In this document: piece after piece, positions 1 through 13,383 of the stretch | Layout: each line of letters starts with the position of its first letter | How positions within the stretch are numbered: position 1 is the stretch's first letter | Assembly: GCA_025677815.1 (NCBI GenBank) | Contig: JAIXMP010000002.1 | Coordinates: 434,001-498,000, forward strand | Source of the DNA: Phascolomyces articulosus | Lineage: Eukaryota > Mucoromycota > Mucoromycetes > Mucorales > Lichtheimiaceae | Reading direction: 5' to 3' | Length of the DNA stretch: 64,000 nt | Notes under the pieces: generated by a model | Databases searched by the model: none | What the model was told of the DNA's origin: nothing | The model's input: only the letters and a program-made list of their open reading frames with translations | Made by a program: the position numbers and the translations under genes

Positions 1-1
1 T

Positions 2-1890
2 AACAATAACAATACTCATCATCATCAACGTCCTACACATACAACTTCATCACCTTATGACAACAGATATAAACCACCCATGTTGTCTGTGGAAAAAGTA
101 CAATGGATTGATCAATGGAGAGAATCATTAGCAGAATTAGCCGCTTATGATACATCCCCACCTCCTATTGAACCGATTCCTGATGATGATAATATGAGTT
201 CCATTAGTGGTCTTACCAGTATTAGTTTGCGTGAGAAATCAGCAGCAGCAAGAAAAGCAGCAGCAGCTATGCCACCGACACCACGACGTAAACAATCCAA
301 ACGTTCCATTCGTTCGGTTGCCAGCGCCATTAAAAGAGGAGGAGGTTTAGGAGGAGATGTCGCCACGACCAAATCAAATAGTATTGCTCCCGCCGATGCA
401 TCTTCAGCCGCTATTTTACCACAGGAGTTACCCTTAGAAGACCGACCAAGTACCTCCTTGAAGAAAAAACGTTCAGATGAAGTTAAAAATTGGATTTCAA
501 ATAATAATGTTAGTACCAATAGTAATAATGCACCAGCAATAGCCCCAGCAAATCCTTCATCAGGTAAACTATATTTTAAACGATTGAATTGATAATTTAT
601 TTCTTTTTCTTTGCTGACAATGCATCCACAACCAAATAAAAAAAAACCATAGCACCTGAGATTAACTTTTTCCAAGACGCTAGGACTGTTTTGGAGGGAG
701 ATGGAGAACAAGGTGTTCAAGATCGATCGGTGCGTTATCATTCCTCGATTCGTGGAAGAAATATTCAAGTAGTGGAAGAACAAGATCAAGCCATGTTGTC
801 TCCTACCAAGATTATAAGTCATCGTGCCTCCATCATTGCTGATGATCAAATCCATGGATTATCTCCTCTCCAATCCTTGGCAAAAGCTGAAAGTACGGAA
901 ATTCTTAAACAACATATTGATCATGCTAAACGAAGTAGTAGTCCAGCACTATTATGGAATGTTAGCAACAATAAACAATATGATTTGGAAGATGAGGATG
1001 AAAATATGAGTTTGGCAGATCTTCAACGTTCTTTACGAAGGATTAGTATGAATGATCAACCCTCGAATCACCATCCACAACAACAACCTTCACCACGTCC
1101 TTCCACCAGTCGTACACGATCTCCCTCTGCATCATCCATCTTGGATCGAAGAGTCTCACCTTTGGATCCACATCATCATCAACATCATAATTATAATCAT
1201 CCTCATCAACATCATTCACAACAACAACCACAATATCATCAAAAACCTCCTTCTCCTACCTATCATCATCCCCATAATAACAACAGTTATCATCCATCAC
1301 AACAATCATCACAACAACAACATATTAATTATTATCCATCCCCTCCTTCCGCATTTCTTTTACATCCATCCACATCCTCCACATCCATCACGAATCATCC
1401 TCCAAATGTAGCGACTCCACCTCCGATTGTTGCCCCAGCAGTACCTCCTGTACCTATCGTTGTTGGAGGAAATGCTCCTTCTTTAATACACCCTCATACT
1501 CCTCTACCTCATCAACAACAATCACCTTCTTCCACATTACCACCACCACCTCGCGCTTATCATGCTCAACCTGTCATGTCATCTTCGGAGTTGACGACAA
1601 AATCGATGCATCATTATCCCGACGTAATTGACAGTAGCAACAGAGGAGGAGAAAGACATTACCATACTCATCACCATAGTATGGAATATGTGAAAAAACG
1701 ACCCAAATCATGGATGATTCCTTCTTCTGGTTCAGCCACTTCCCTAGTGGAAAAACAACAACCTAAAAATCATCTTTTGATGATGAAGCATGCAAATGCT
1801 TCTACCACCGCTATAGAACACCCTACAACACGGAGATCTATAGATATCATGATGGATACCCAAAGGAGTGGAAATACGAGTAGATGGTGA
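2..1890 (+). CDS. Low-complexity His/Gln/Pro/Ser-rich protein, 3' part only
   Basis: The reading frame is already open at the left edge, so the 5' end is missing. Exons are 2-563 and 653-1890 (stop TGA). The join is phase-consistent (a codon split G|CA gives Ala), and the intron is GTAAAC...ATAG. The visible protein starts Asn/His-rich, has a basic Arg/Lys/Ser stretch (KQSKRSIRS) and an Ala-rich run. After the intron comes a long His/Gln/Pro/Ser tail with many HH, QQ and PP runs. There are no membrane segments and no catalytic motif I recognise. Composition suggests a disordered regulatory or scaffold protein, but I cannot assign a family. An in-frame ATG at 80 exists; the open frame upstream of it argues that it is internal. 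The intron and frame are well supported; the function is unknown. Confidence 0.7.
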
Positions 1891-4800
1891 AATAAATAAA
1901 TAAATAATAATCACGCCCTAATTTTTCAACACATTTCTTTTACTTCTCCTTTATTATTCTCCCACACCCGTTTTACCCTCTTTTTTCCCTTAAAAAAAGA
2001 CACATATTCACATCCAATTCTATATATATATATATATATATATTCTTTTTGTTTTATACAGTATTTACCACTACTATTTACTATTACTACCGCTCACTAC
2101 CAGTTACTATTATTACTTTTTATTATTTTGCAAAACATCGCCATTGGAAGAAAATTTGTATACATTCTGAAGATAGTAACATTATCCTATTTTATTTTAT
2201 TTTTGTAAATTTCATCAGAAGAATTAATACATTTTTTTTAATAATAATGTGTGTGTGTTTTGAATGACATTTTAATATTGACTTTTTAAAAAACAAATCC
2301 TTTTATTTACATAAAACACATCATCTTTTTTTTTTGTCGAGTTGTCTATGCGTGTAACATGAATACTCACAAAGGAAACTCACTTGCATGTTTCCTTATC
2401 ATTTTCAATTTATGCTTGGCTTTTATTATTATTATTATATATACTTTGTACGCAGTAGTACAATATGACAACTCTAATGGAATCGCAAATTGGACTATTA
2501 ACATAAACAGTGGTGCAAAATCTATTATTACCCTCTTGTACATATCTCTTTAATAGAAAGGTTCTCTGATAAGATAGCGCGACCCTAAATTTTCTTTAAT
2601 TAGGACCATAGATATGGACACCACACAAAAAGAATTTCATTAGTAGTTTGTCTTGTCGTGTTACATTTATGCAATAACATATAGACTATAAATTTATTTA
2701 AAAAATATATACTCAAATCAGAACAAGGAAGGAGAGTTAATGATTCTTTGTCATAGCTAGTACGAACCTATATAGCTATTTCACCTTGAGCTTTTTTTTT
2801 TTTTGCAGAGAAGTCTTCTCCCTTTCGGTTCATGTAGTATCATAAAATATACAGTGGGCTGTAAATCACCATATTTAACATTTGGGCTTTGTCTCGATCA
2901 TCCAAGATGTTTCACTAACTAGCAATAATAATGCCTGGGAGAGCAAATTCTATTTTTTTTAATATGCATGAATTTGAACTTAAAAAAAAAAAAAAGAATT
3001 TTGTTCCTTTCATACACACGAAAATCAAATCAGATTTTCACATTGCAAAACATAGTGAAGATCATCATGCATAAAAATAGAGGCAACAACAAGAATTATT
3101 TAGCTGATCTGTATCATAATTAGGTAGAATATTACATATGTACATTTTTTTTTCTACACGACGAAAACTGTTGATGAAGAAAGAGCAACAACAGGAGAAA
3201 AGTAATAGTATATAATAACAATAAAGTTTTCACCAGTTGAAATAGAACTATCGTTAAAATGATACATGTATAGTAACAACTTTTGTTCTTGGATCTTTTA
3301 AAGGCTTTTGTAATATGTACAAAAGAGGTGAAATAAAAGTGTAAATAATCTCGATTATTCTTTCATACTCAATATTTAGTGGATGACGAAATTGTAATGT
3401 ATCATATTTATAGTAAATGATTTTTTTTCATTATTATAGTATTACTATTTCATACACCTATTCCAAGATAGTATAGATCCTTGTACTGTGGTTTAATTAG
3501 GATAGTAGTGGTTTAATAATATAATATTTTCTTGGTGAATAATAATAGACTATTACAAAGGCACGAACAAACAAACTCTATAGCATAAAAATAATATACG
3601 CAAAAGACTCGGTTTAATTAACTTATAGCGGCCCGATTGGAAATGTAAACCTTGATCAAAGACGACAAAAATATATCTCTTTCTTTGAAATAACATTGCT
3701 ATAGATATATGTAATAAATTATAGAAAAAAAATTTTTTTTTCTTCCTGAGGATAGTATCCTCAAATGTTTGTCCAGCAGCGAAATATTCAATCCGATGAT
3801 GATCTACGGCTTAATTCATCAACTTCCCCTATCATACTTGTGGATGAAAACCCTCTCCTTATTCATCTTTTTTCTTACGCTAGTTATGTACGTATTTACA
3901 ATATTTTTGTTTAAACAGAATAATTAATCATGTATCCCCATGGAAGATCTATTATTAATTTGTTGCTACGTATTAAAAGTGGATGGGGGAAAAACAAAAC
4001 TGAAGAAACAAAGATGATCCATCAAACAATAATTAGTATATTAGCAAGTACTAAAAAAAGTATAAGGTACGCACAACATCTCAGTTATAGCAGTAAGCAA
4101 TACATCAAAGTTTAATTTTGGTATGGATATCCCATTTTGATAGAATGCATATCTGAAAACTTCGAATACAAAATGTATATGCCATCAATTCTATTTACTT
4201 GAAATCCTGCATGGCGTTGTTATTTCGTTAAACCTTATCAATTTTGTTTAGTCTGAGGATAATATTCATAATTACGCCACTCACAAAGTCATTATCAAAT
4301 CCATTACTGTACTAAATGGTATCTATAAGGACGATTTTTTTATTTCTATTTTAAAATATGTCCGACCAATGTCTTTTAGTCTAATATAGTTCACAAAAGT
4401 ACCACGGCATTAAAATGTATATAAATATTTATTCCTTTTATACATGCATTTGCGTCCTATTTATTTAGTGAGATGTTTAAAGCATCCGCAAATAAATAAA
4501 GATGCCTTTGATTGATTCTATTTTATATATATATAAAAGTCGTGCCACTTAAGACATACTCGTATACCCTTCTTTTTGGATTTGTTAAAAAAAATACACC
4601 ATCTATCTTTTTTTTATGTATTATGATGAAGGTGAAATAATAATAAAGATTGGGCAAATATTGAGAATGAAAGTTTCTTCTTGCCATGTACGAATGTACA
4701 TATTAATGCGTAGTCGTTTCATATCCAAGACAGAAGAGAAAGATGCCCATGTATAAATGCAGCATGCGGGTTTGATGTAGCTGGTATGAATATTATTCCT

Positions 4801-5382
4801 ATAACGAATATAGCGCAAGAAAAACTTCCAGGAACACGATGCGTTGCAAGCGACAATTTTTTTTTGTTATTAAGTTTTGACATTTCCTAAAAACTAGATA
4901 GTTACTTCGAGTTGCTTCTGCACCAATAAAAATCTAGGAGAACGAAAATAAAAAAAAAACCAAGGGGTTATTTTGGCTGCTAGCTGTAAGTATATAAAAA
5001 GTGAGAAATGGTAGTTTTATGCTGCATTCTTTTTTTTTCATTATTATTATTAAGTATATCAGTACACTTTTTTAACAACCGTTGCTAACAGGAATAGTAC
5101 GTATTATATACGATAACAATCTTATCTCATTTATTTATAAAAAAAAATCCTTGTTTATATTTTTTTAAAAACAGATTCAGTTTATGTTATGACAGAAGCG
5201 TGAGAATAACATAATCAGTTAACTGTAACCATCGCTTCATTAAATAACTTAATTCCTATACTATTCATCAGCACCATTTACGTAAAATCTTATTATTTAT
5301 AACAACAATAACTTTTTTTTTACTATATTCTATACCAGCATCCATCAACTTATATACGTAACAACAGCAAAAAAGGGAAAAA
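1891..5382. other. Intergenic, 3.5 kb, no gene recognised
   Basis: Very AT-rich, with a (TA)n tract at about 2021-2042 and several A or T homopolymers. Short open frames (for example 2359-2553 and 3930-4115) show no splice partners, domains or coding-like composition. The right end should hold the promoter of the transporter gene that starts at 5383. Confidence 0.6.
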
Positions 5383-8051
5383 ATGTGGACGGGTGATAAA
5401 GAAGAAAATAATCACTTCCCACGTAATAAAACAAAGACGTCAGAAAATAATAACATCTGCGCCAAAGATATTCATACCACAATCAACGAAGACGACCATG
5501 ACGACCACACATCAGCAAGAATAGGTTACCCAAGTCATACTGATGGAGGGTATGGTTGGGTAATCGTCTTTGGTGCTTCACTTTCTGCATTTACTGCGTT
5601 TAGTACAATGCAGAGCTGGTAATGTACTAGTGCTTCAACAGCAATGACTTTATTTTTTTTTATTCATAAATCATTACATGCAGAAAAAATTCTAACTACA
5701 CCCCTACACCCTCTTTTCTTCTCCCTTTCAACCGTGGGCCATGGCGGGATCCCCTTTTGTATTTTCACGTTTACTTTTTTTTGTCATGCCTGCTGATTAC
5801 TGCTTATTAGGGGTAAATTTCATTTTTCTTCTCCTAATATTATATAACTTTCTTATAATGCAGCAATAATGAGTAGTCAAATTTTATCTATCATTACGTA
5901 AATGCTACCCTTGAGTCTTTCATTCATATTATTTTTCATTGTTACGTTGTTTAAAAACATATAGGTGTTATGCAAGATTACCTTGTGGAACATATGTTTG
6001 ACAGTTCCAAACAGGCCCAGTTTCTCGTTAGTTTTGTCGGTTCCATTTGTTATTTCGTTTCAGAGATTGCTACACCTTTGGTACAAATCACTTTAGAACG
6101 ACTAGGAGTTCGGATCACACTTTTGATCGGCACTACCATGATTAGCGCAGGATTACTGGCTTCTGGATTTGCTACTACGGTAAGAATTCACAAAATAAAA
6201 AATGGGGTAGCAAATGATAACAGTGTTTCAGGAGGACTTGTAGTGTAATAAAAAGAGTAGCTTATACAATCAATGATAATGCTTTAAAACAACATACCAA
6301 TCGACAATAGATTTGGCATTTGTATCTTTCTCAAGGTGTTTGCTATGGCCTGGGGATATCCTTGATTTATTTGGTATGTTATTTGATAATGATGAATAAT
6401 GATGGGTGGTAGTGTTTATTTTTTTTCATTATTAATAACTTTGATCCCGGTGAATTGTTGGCGATAACTAGGCCATTATGATGGTGATTCCTCAATGGTT
6501 TTCGAAAAGATGTAGTACAGCCACTGCCATTAGTATGAGTAGCATAGGACTGGCTGGTCTTGTCATTCCCTTTGTAATGAATATTTCAAACTCAAAACTC
6601 GGTGGATCATGGTATGTATTATTACAGTGAGGGATTGGATAAAGATATAAAGAAGGCTTTATAACCTCTTTTTTGATAAAAACAACAGTGGCAATATGTT
6701 TCTGTGCACCTAATTCAATACATAAAAATCAATATATATTATGTACCATAGGACATTTTGGATTATGGGCTTTACATACCTTGGAGCAAACATTCTCGCT
6801 TGTATATTAGTCAAAGAAAAAAACTACCAAGGGCAACCTACTATTCTCAATAACAGTGAATCAACGATTGTAGTATCACCAGCATCAAAAGATGGATCTC
6901 CAACTTCTGTAGATGATATAAATTACAAATACCACTATACCACTGGGACTACTGTCGTCGAGGCATCATCATCATATCAAAAGAAAGAAGAGATTAGTGC
7001 TAAACTTTCAAAAAGTGTAGTAAAAGATCTTTTGAAGGATTCTAATTATATGATATTTATTGGAGCAGCATTTTTACAAGTCTTGTCGAGAAATGTGCCA
7101 TTCTTTTTTCTTCCATGTAAGTCGACTTGGTGTTATTTTGTTTTCCTATACAGAGTGCAATAGAGTAAAAGCGATAATGATAAACTAACCCTTTGTTATA
7201 ATAATAATAATAATGTATATAATTTATAGCGTACGCCACATTTGTTGGATTGGACACATCGCAAGGAACTAGTTTGATTTGTTTAGCATGTGCAGCAAGT
7301 TTTGTGGGTAGAATTGTTGTTGGGTACGTTAAATAATGAGTTTATATAAATTTAAACTAATGATAATAAGTATGATGATGAAGATTATTTCAGGTGATAT
7401 AGGGTTCCTTTATATTTGTCTTTATGCTTATCATATTATTTTTGTATATGTATATGTGTTTATGTCACTGTTATTCTATATCATGTAAAAAGCATGTTAG
7501 CAGATCGATTAGGGAACCTATTTGTAGGTGCAATTTTTGGTACAATCACTGGACTTGCATCACTATCACTTTGGACATCCGCATACAGTTATCCCATGTT
7601 GGTGGCATTAGCAATCGTTATAGGATTTTCATTTGATACATATTATATTCTAAGTAAGTATTATACTATTATCCAATGATAAACATATTTATAAAGTAAT
7701 ATAGAAAAGAGAAAATTCACTTTATGTCTTTAAATGACCATATTGAATATTATTATAAATTAATATAATATCGACGCAACCATGGGCGACTCCTTGTTCT
7801 TTTTTATTATTAAAGTGCCTCCTACAGTCTTACAGCTTTTGGGTCGACAGAAGTATACTTCTGGATTATCAGTATTAATGGTTTTGACAAGTCCAGCAAT
7901 CCTAGGACCTTCTTTGATATCGGCAATAGATAATGCATTGAATTGTGAACAATTTCTTCCTCATAAAATATTTAGTGGTGTTTTACCGATTCTCAGTTCA
8001 TTACTTTTGTTGTTTCTTCGATTTCGAATAAAGAAGCAACACCAACAATAA
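5383..8051 (+). CDS. MFS monocarboxylate transporter-like protein (MCH/SLC16 type)
   Basis: A proton-linked carboxylate or related solute carrier by family; no substrate can be read from the sequence. Exons: 5383-5618, 5811-5812, 5965-6179, 6311-6373, 6472-6611, 6752-7116, 7230-7323, 7493-7653 and 7816-8051. They total 1512 nt (503 aa), the usual size for this family. A hydrophilic N-terminal tail leads to the MCT signature DGGYGW (residues 54-59) at the start of TM1. About 12 hydrophobic segments follow, with a charged loop encoded in the 6752-7116 exon between TM6 and TM7. A loop reading GMLADRLGN follows the seventh join. The frame across the first two introns closes only with a 2-nt exon GG at 5811-5812, which restores SWGVMQ after TM1. 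This is a hand-built model, and without the microexon the gene would be frameshifted there. Family call is firm. Confidence 0.85.
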
Positions 8052-10042
8052 CAGCAAGATTAGACTAAACTATAAAAAATAATTTATCTCTCATTCCTTT
8101 TATGCTTATTAGATATAATAGGTTGTATTCATTTACCCAACCATCCATCCATCATCATCACCCCATTCCACTTGTAATGTCTTTATATAAATAAATAAAA
8201 AATGTCATACTGAAATTAAATAAAAAGACTACTAATCAATGGCCATGCATTATCATGCCTGTGATTCATCCTTGGTTGTACAGTACAATGTGTATTTTTT
8301 GGCTGTCAATGCATAACTGATAAATTTCAACCGCAGCGGCTGTAAGCTTATTTTCTTTTTTCTTTTTTCCATTAAACGAACGGATCACAGGTACAAAGTT
8401 AAATGAATGCTGGTTGGTGATAACAAGCATCGGATTCTTTGTCTTTACCTGTATTTACATTTAAATGCATTTAATTGTGTTTAAAGGGTTCAAAGGCAAT
8501 AAAGGTAACCCCCCAGCTTTATTAACATTTAAATGATGATAAGGTACCGTTAAATACATATAAATGCATTTAAATGCATTCAAATGCCCCTACTATGTGC
8601 TCATATTCCACATACCAGTGTATAGTTTATCATGTTTACATTGTGCAACTTCATGTGGCGTTTTATTTGCTACTACTTTTATTGTTTACCATTGGTACCA
8701 TAGCATATTACCCTTCATTACAATTTTACACTTCTTCAGACAATTACGATATTGCATATCACACTGATAGCTACCAAAATCCATCGTTATTATATATTAC
8801 TTTGTTCAAAACTCAATATTTTGCATTCTTCTTTAACCCTTTCTTATCCAAGAAAACGAGAAAAGTGATAAAAGACGAATGTGGGAAACATTTGTCACAT
8901 GAGCATACTTTAAATGCATTTAAATGTTAAGCATTAATACATTTATATGTCTTTAAAATTAAATAGAGGTAATAAATGTAAATATAGGTAAAAAATGTAA
9001 ATAAAACATCAGTCTAACATTTAAATGCATTTAAAGGTAATACCAAACTTCCGATGAGTAAAGTAATAATACTGACAAGGTGTTTATTAATTCATGAATA
9101 ATGCCTTTTTTCTTTTTCAATTATAGCATGCTCACACGCTCAAAAAGCGTGAAAGATTATCGGGTAAGTCAAATCAAGCATATATGGCGATAAACGATAC
9201 AAAACGAACGGAATGCAGGTACAATAATTACGGAAATAAATGTTGGTTGGTAACAATGCTAGTTGGCAACAATAATAAATAGTAATTCGTCTATTAATTC
9301 ATAAATACTATTTTTTTAAAAATAGAAAAGATCCTAAGGATGTGCTCACTCGCTTCAAACGCGTGTGAAACATGACGAGCATGTTCAACGATCCGTACCT
9401 TTGGATTCAATTTCTTTTGGTTGGATCATTATGGTAGAATCATTTATGGGTTGATTTTCTGAAATTGCTCAGAGATCAGTTGTAAATGCGTTCATAGCAT
9501 TGTTTGTTCAATGAATAGACATTGTTTTTCTTTTTGGAAATCTAGGCGATACAAGCAAGACCTCGTCGTTGGTGTTTCCCGGACATATTATTAAAAATAA
9601 CCTGGCAAAGAAGTGTCGCATATATATATTAATAATAAGAAATGATGAATAAGAATTTATCATTATTTACAATATGTTCTATACTATCGATTGTTATGTT
9701 TGTGTTTCTATATTTATCAGTGTGTTGCTATATACTCAGCAGTGCTTAAACGAAAAAATTTACTAAATGTATTTTGACCATAGACATTTTGTAATAAGTA
9801 CATGATATTAATTACACAGATAATGAAGCATGTTAACGCTAGAGATGCTACACTTTAATTGAATTCGGCATAGATTAATAAAAGAATGTGCAATGATCAA
9901 AAATGGACTATGATAAAAATAATAGATCACAAATAAGATGCTTTATCTCTTTTTCTTGACAGCACACATACGCCTCTGTATTTTTCCAAAGTATAAAAAA
10001 AATGCCCAGTTTAATTTATATCTAAAATTCTATTTTATTAAT
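8052..10042. other. Intergenic, 2 kb, palindrome and repeat rich
   Basis: No gene recognised. Holds five clustered ATTTAAATGCATTTAAAT-type palindromic motifs (8456-9037), a short tandem motif at about 8965-9004, and a diverged direct repeat (about 8376-8430 versus 9203-9260). The open frame at 8574-8930 has no recognisable domain and lies inside the repeat cluster. It may be a degenerate mobile-element remnant, but I see no transposase. Confidence 0.5.
8456..9037. repeat. Cluster of ATTTAAATGCATTTAAAT-type palindromes
   Basis: Copies or partial copies lie at about 8456-8473, 8526-8535, 8554-8586, 8909-8930 and 9017-9037. Each contains the palindromic cores ATTTAAAT and ATGCAT. The motif is far too regular for the AT-rich background. 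Confidence 0.6.
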
Positions 10043-11972
10043 CTATTTGCTGTAATTGGCATTAAGCAAAAACATTCTACTAAATACAAGTAAACCGCGT
10101 GGAATTGATTCTTGATCATTCAAGTGTACTGCAATCCAGTAGTCTAAGCTTCGACGAAGTTGTTCTTCATTTACATCGATGGATCGCCTGAAAAAGAAAT
10201 ATATCACCATGAGTTAGTATTTGTATTATTTTTTAAAATAACATTATCAGAACTCCATCTAATATACTTACATGCCACGTTCCTCGACTGCTTGTTGCAA
10301 AGCTGGTGCATTAAGAGTTTCAACACCTTCTTTGGCAATCAACTATACAATCAAAATTATCATCCCTTGTTAATTACGGATCACTATATTGAAATCCATT
10401 GTATCCAAAAATATCTCAAGGTAACACTCCTTTACCTTATCATCCTCCAATAAATAATCCAAATGTTTGTTTAATCGCTTTTCTAACATGCCCTTGGTAC
10501 CCCAACCTTTCAAACCCATGAATCTAAAAATATAAATAATTCAATAATGGATAATGAGGGTCAATGAGATAGTCATGCGGAATAATCCGAAAAACAAGAA
10601 TTCCTAAACCATCCATCCACCTCTCTCTCTCACTCAATTTCCCCATCTTGTTCCCAGGATTCTTCTGTTAAATACCGGCAGTAAGCACCCAAGTTTTCCT
10701 TGTTAATTTGAGGTAAATCAAAGTCATAGTGATATCCTTTTGCAATTTTGAGGAATTTTCTTAATGATAAGAAATCTTCAGGTGAGATCTGGATATAAGA
10801 AACATCAACGAGTTGTTTCATATTCATTAGTTACTTATTTGCCAAAACAAGAGGAAATAAGATACTTTTATCATTTCTTTCAATAGAAAAAAAACCTTAC
10901 GCGACCAATTTTATGAGATGCTTGAATAACGTTTGACGACATACGTTGACGAGCGTCTTCCAATTTTTGACGTTGTTTCAACTAATTAAATAAATCATGC
11001 TGTTTTAGTTACTATATCCCCCCGTCAAAAGATTTTTTAATTTGCATACCACTTGACTTTCAGTAACACAGGTACTAGGTATAATTCCAGGTGTGAAAAT
11101 GACCCAAAATGGGATCTAATATGTAAACAAGTTAGTAATCTCAAATCTGATAACAGAAATAAAAAGATAATGTAACCTACTCCCTCAAAAATCTCGGCTA
11201 TTTATATGTACTTACAGATTCAGGGAGAACAAGGAAAATCAAACCAAATGGTGCCAATTTGATCATATCCTTCTTTGACGTGTGGATCTATAACCCCCCC
11301 CCCCCAAATCCATCTTAATATATTAACAAAAACATAATCCAAGATCCTATTTTCATAAAGAAATTAAAAAAAAAAACGAAACCTCCATACAAGTTGATAT
11401 TCAGACCGAGTTAATTGATAACCGTGATGTTCTACTTGTTGCTTCAAAGCTTTGGCTGCCTTTTGATTTGCCCATAATTCTTTTAATCCATTCTTATAAA
11501 ATACGACCAGTGCTTTAGACTTTTCATACAGTTGTACCAACTTCGATTGTTTCTTGGCAGGTACTTCAGCTTCCTGTTGCTGTTGTTGTTGATGATTCTC
11601 GGTGGTGCTTGGAGAAGAAGCATAGAATCGTCGTGTTGTTGTGATTGTGAATGCTTGATAACCAAGAATGGAAGTTTCGTTCTTTGAGATTATGGGGTTG
11701 GTCAAACCAATAGGTGAGGATCGTCGTAAGGCCAAAGATGTAGTATAATAATGACGTGGCGATGACAATGACAAACCGCATCCGGTTGGAGCGATCTTGT
11801 TGCCCTGTCTATTATTGTTGTTTTAATATTTTATTCCAGGGAATATACAGATAGTTAAAAAGATCGTTTAGTTTTTAATCTCGTTTGGATTGATATAGAA
11901 ATAGATCTCTTGATTTCGCGGGATAGCGTACCTGAAAAGTGGAAGTGCTTGTCTCTTGGCTACTGTTGTCAT
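10043..11972 (-). CDS. LETM1 ribosome-binding-like domain protein, mitochondrial inner membrane
   Basis: Transcribed right to left. Exons: 11932-11972, 11391-11808, 11216-11287, 11050-11115, 10901-10981, 10634-10788, 10436-10523, 10272-10342 and 10043-10187. They total 1137 nt (378 aa). The N terminus is basic and Ser/Thr-rich with few acids (MTTVAKRQALPL...), which fits a mitochondrial presequence. After a Gln-rich linker comes the LETM1 block: LTRSEYQL, KKDMIKLAPFG, a transmembrane stretch ending FWVIFTPGIIP, then the helical region with CRYL, LLEDDKLIAKEGV and EERGM. Family members (LETM1/Mdm38/LETMD1) act at the inner membrane in K+/H+ homeostasis and ribosome binding. There is no EF-hand or long coiled-coil C terminus, so it is shorter than classical LETM1 and closer in size to LETMD1-type proteins. 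The first coding exon is only 41 nt. The donor at 11389-11390 (CTT then GTATGG) was chosen because it alone keeps the frame. Confidence 0.85.
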
Positions 11973-12070
11973 TGAGCGAGAGGAAATGTCAAAAAAAAAA
12001 AAAAAACTTCCAGGAGGCCGTTTTTTTATTTTTTTATTTTTTTGTCTGTAACTATTGAATCAAATGCAAG

Positions 12071-12136
12071 CGGGCCCGGCGCCGGCTACCGAGTTTCCTC
12101 GGCTCCGATACTGACTTGGACGACCTTCGGATCGTC
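12071..12136. other. GC-rich block with consecutive hairpins/palindromes
   Basis: Contains GGGCCC (12072-12077), CCGGCGCCGG (12076-12085), a perfect 5-bp hairpin CCGAG-TTTC-CTCGG (12089-12102) and a second hairpin GACGACC-TTC-GG-A-TCGTC (12119-12136). It starts about 100 bp upstream of the divergent LETM1-type gene. It could be promoter architecture or a structured RNA; not assigned. Confidence 0.4.
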
Positions 12137-13383
12137 TCGTTTTGAGTCATTTGTTTACGAAATAATTGCTATCATCGAGTCATATACCAAATTGTTGATA
12201 GCATTTGATAAATTAATGGGATGGTATTTATCCATTGTTGTTATTATGATGTGGATCTTTTTTTATGAAGTTGGATATGCAACCTGACTCGCAGTAAATC
12301 CGATGATCCACTTACAGGGCTGGTAATGTGTATCAAATTATTCGTTGGTTATTTTTACGTAATGTAAATGACATCAATGGATTTCTGCCATCAAATAGTC
12401 AAAATAACATACACTTTTTTTTAATCTATTTACTTGTGATATCGCTGTTGCTTATTTTCTTCTTCTATAATATTACGCATAGCTGGGGGATGATAATAAT
12501 AAATTGATGGACGAGATTAGTTTCATTGTCTTTGATGTGTTATGGCGTTGGTCTCGGTCAATCAATAATTTCATCTTTGGTGGTTTGTAAATTGTAAGAT
12601 CAATAATGGTCTTTTCTTTCAGAACTTGGTTTTTGTTGCAACATGATCCAGCAACTGCACTGTATAAGTGAAGTGATCAAACTCAGAAACTGAAAGTCAA
12701 ATAACTCAATCATACCTATCATTTTGTTTCTGGTAAGATTGTAGTCAAGTGTGTTCATACTGCTCTCCATTCAGTTGACATGCACATACTTTGTACAATA
12801 GGTAGATCAAGAATACATTTCACAACTAAATTCCTTATTGAATAGGCCGCATAGTACGATGTATTTAATAAGCGAGAGAATCTTTCTGTCGTTTGCTTTC
12901 AGAAACGTAAACTTCCTTATTTATTACCTATAACATCTAAAAATATTACGTAACGAAAAAAAGTCTTCTCTCAAATCATCCAAGCTGGGAATGTCCCTCT
13001 ACACTAGTTTTGACTCCCGTACTGCATCCACTGCTCGTTATAATGATAATATTCGTGGAACTGAAAATGTATCGTTAATCGAATTAGTGTTCGGCTGGTA
13101 ACCATCAGTTAAAATCTTATCCTACAAACTTTTTTTTTGAATAATCTTACCTCAAAACCATGTACCTATATAATGAAAAGAATAAAGAATACTACTAGAT
13201 AGTAATTTTTTGATATTATCTGGATAATAAATTAAATAAAAAATGGTAAGGTGAAGAAAAAAAAAATGCTTGGAGGAAAAGAGTGATAATATAGGCAGCA
13301 GTATTAGTCCCAAAAACTATGAAGGAAAATAAGAAATCTCAGAGGAGCAAATTGTTCCAGATAAACTTGCTGTTGATCCACAC

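Noticed and set aside
145..855. 236-aa minus-strand frame over the first gene
   Set aside because: Shadow of the spliced plus-strand gene; crosses its intron and has no domain.
1052..1411. Ile/His-rich frames overlapping the His/Gln-rich exon
   Set aside because: Frame-shifted readings of CAT/CAA repeats.
12042..12287. 81-aa frame over the GC-rich island
   Set aside because: Translation has no homology I recognise and depends on the hairpin block; no splice partners.
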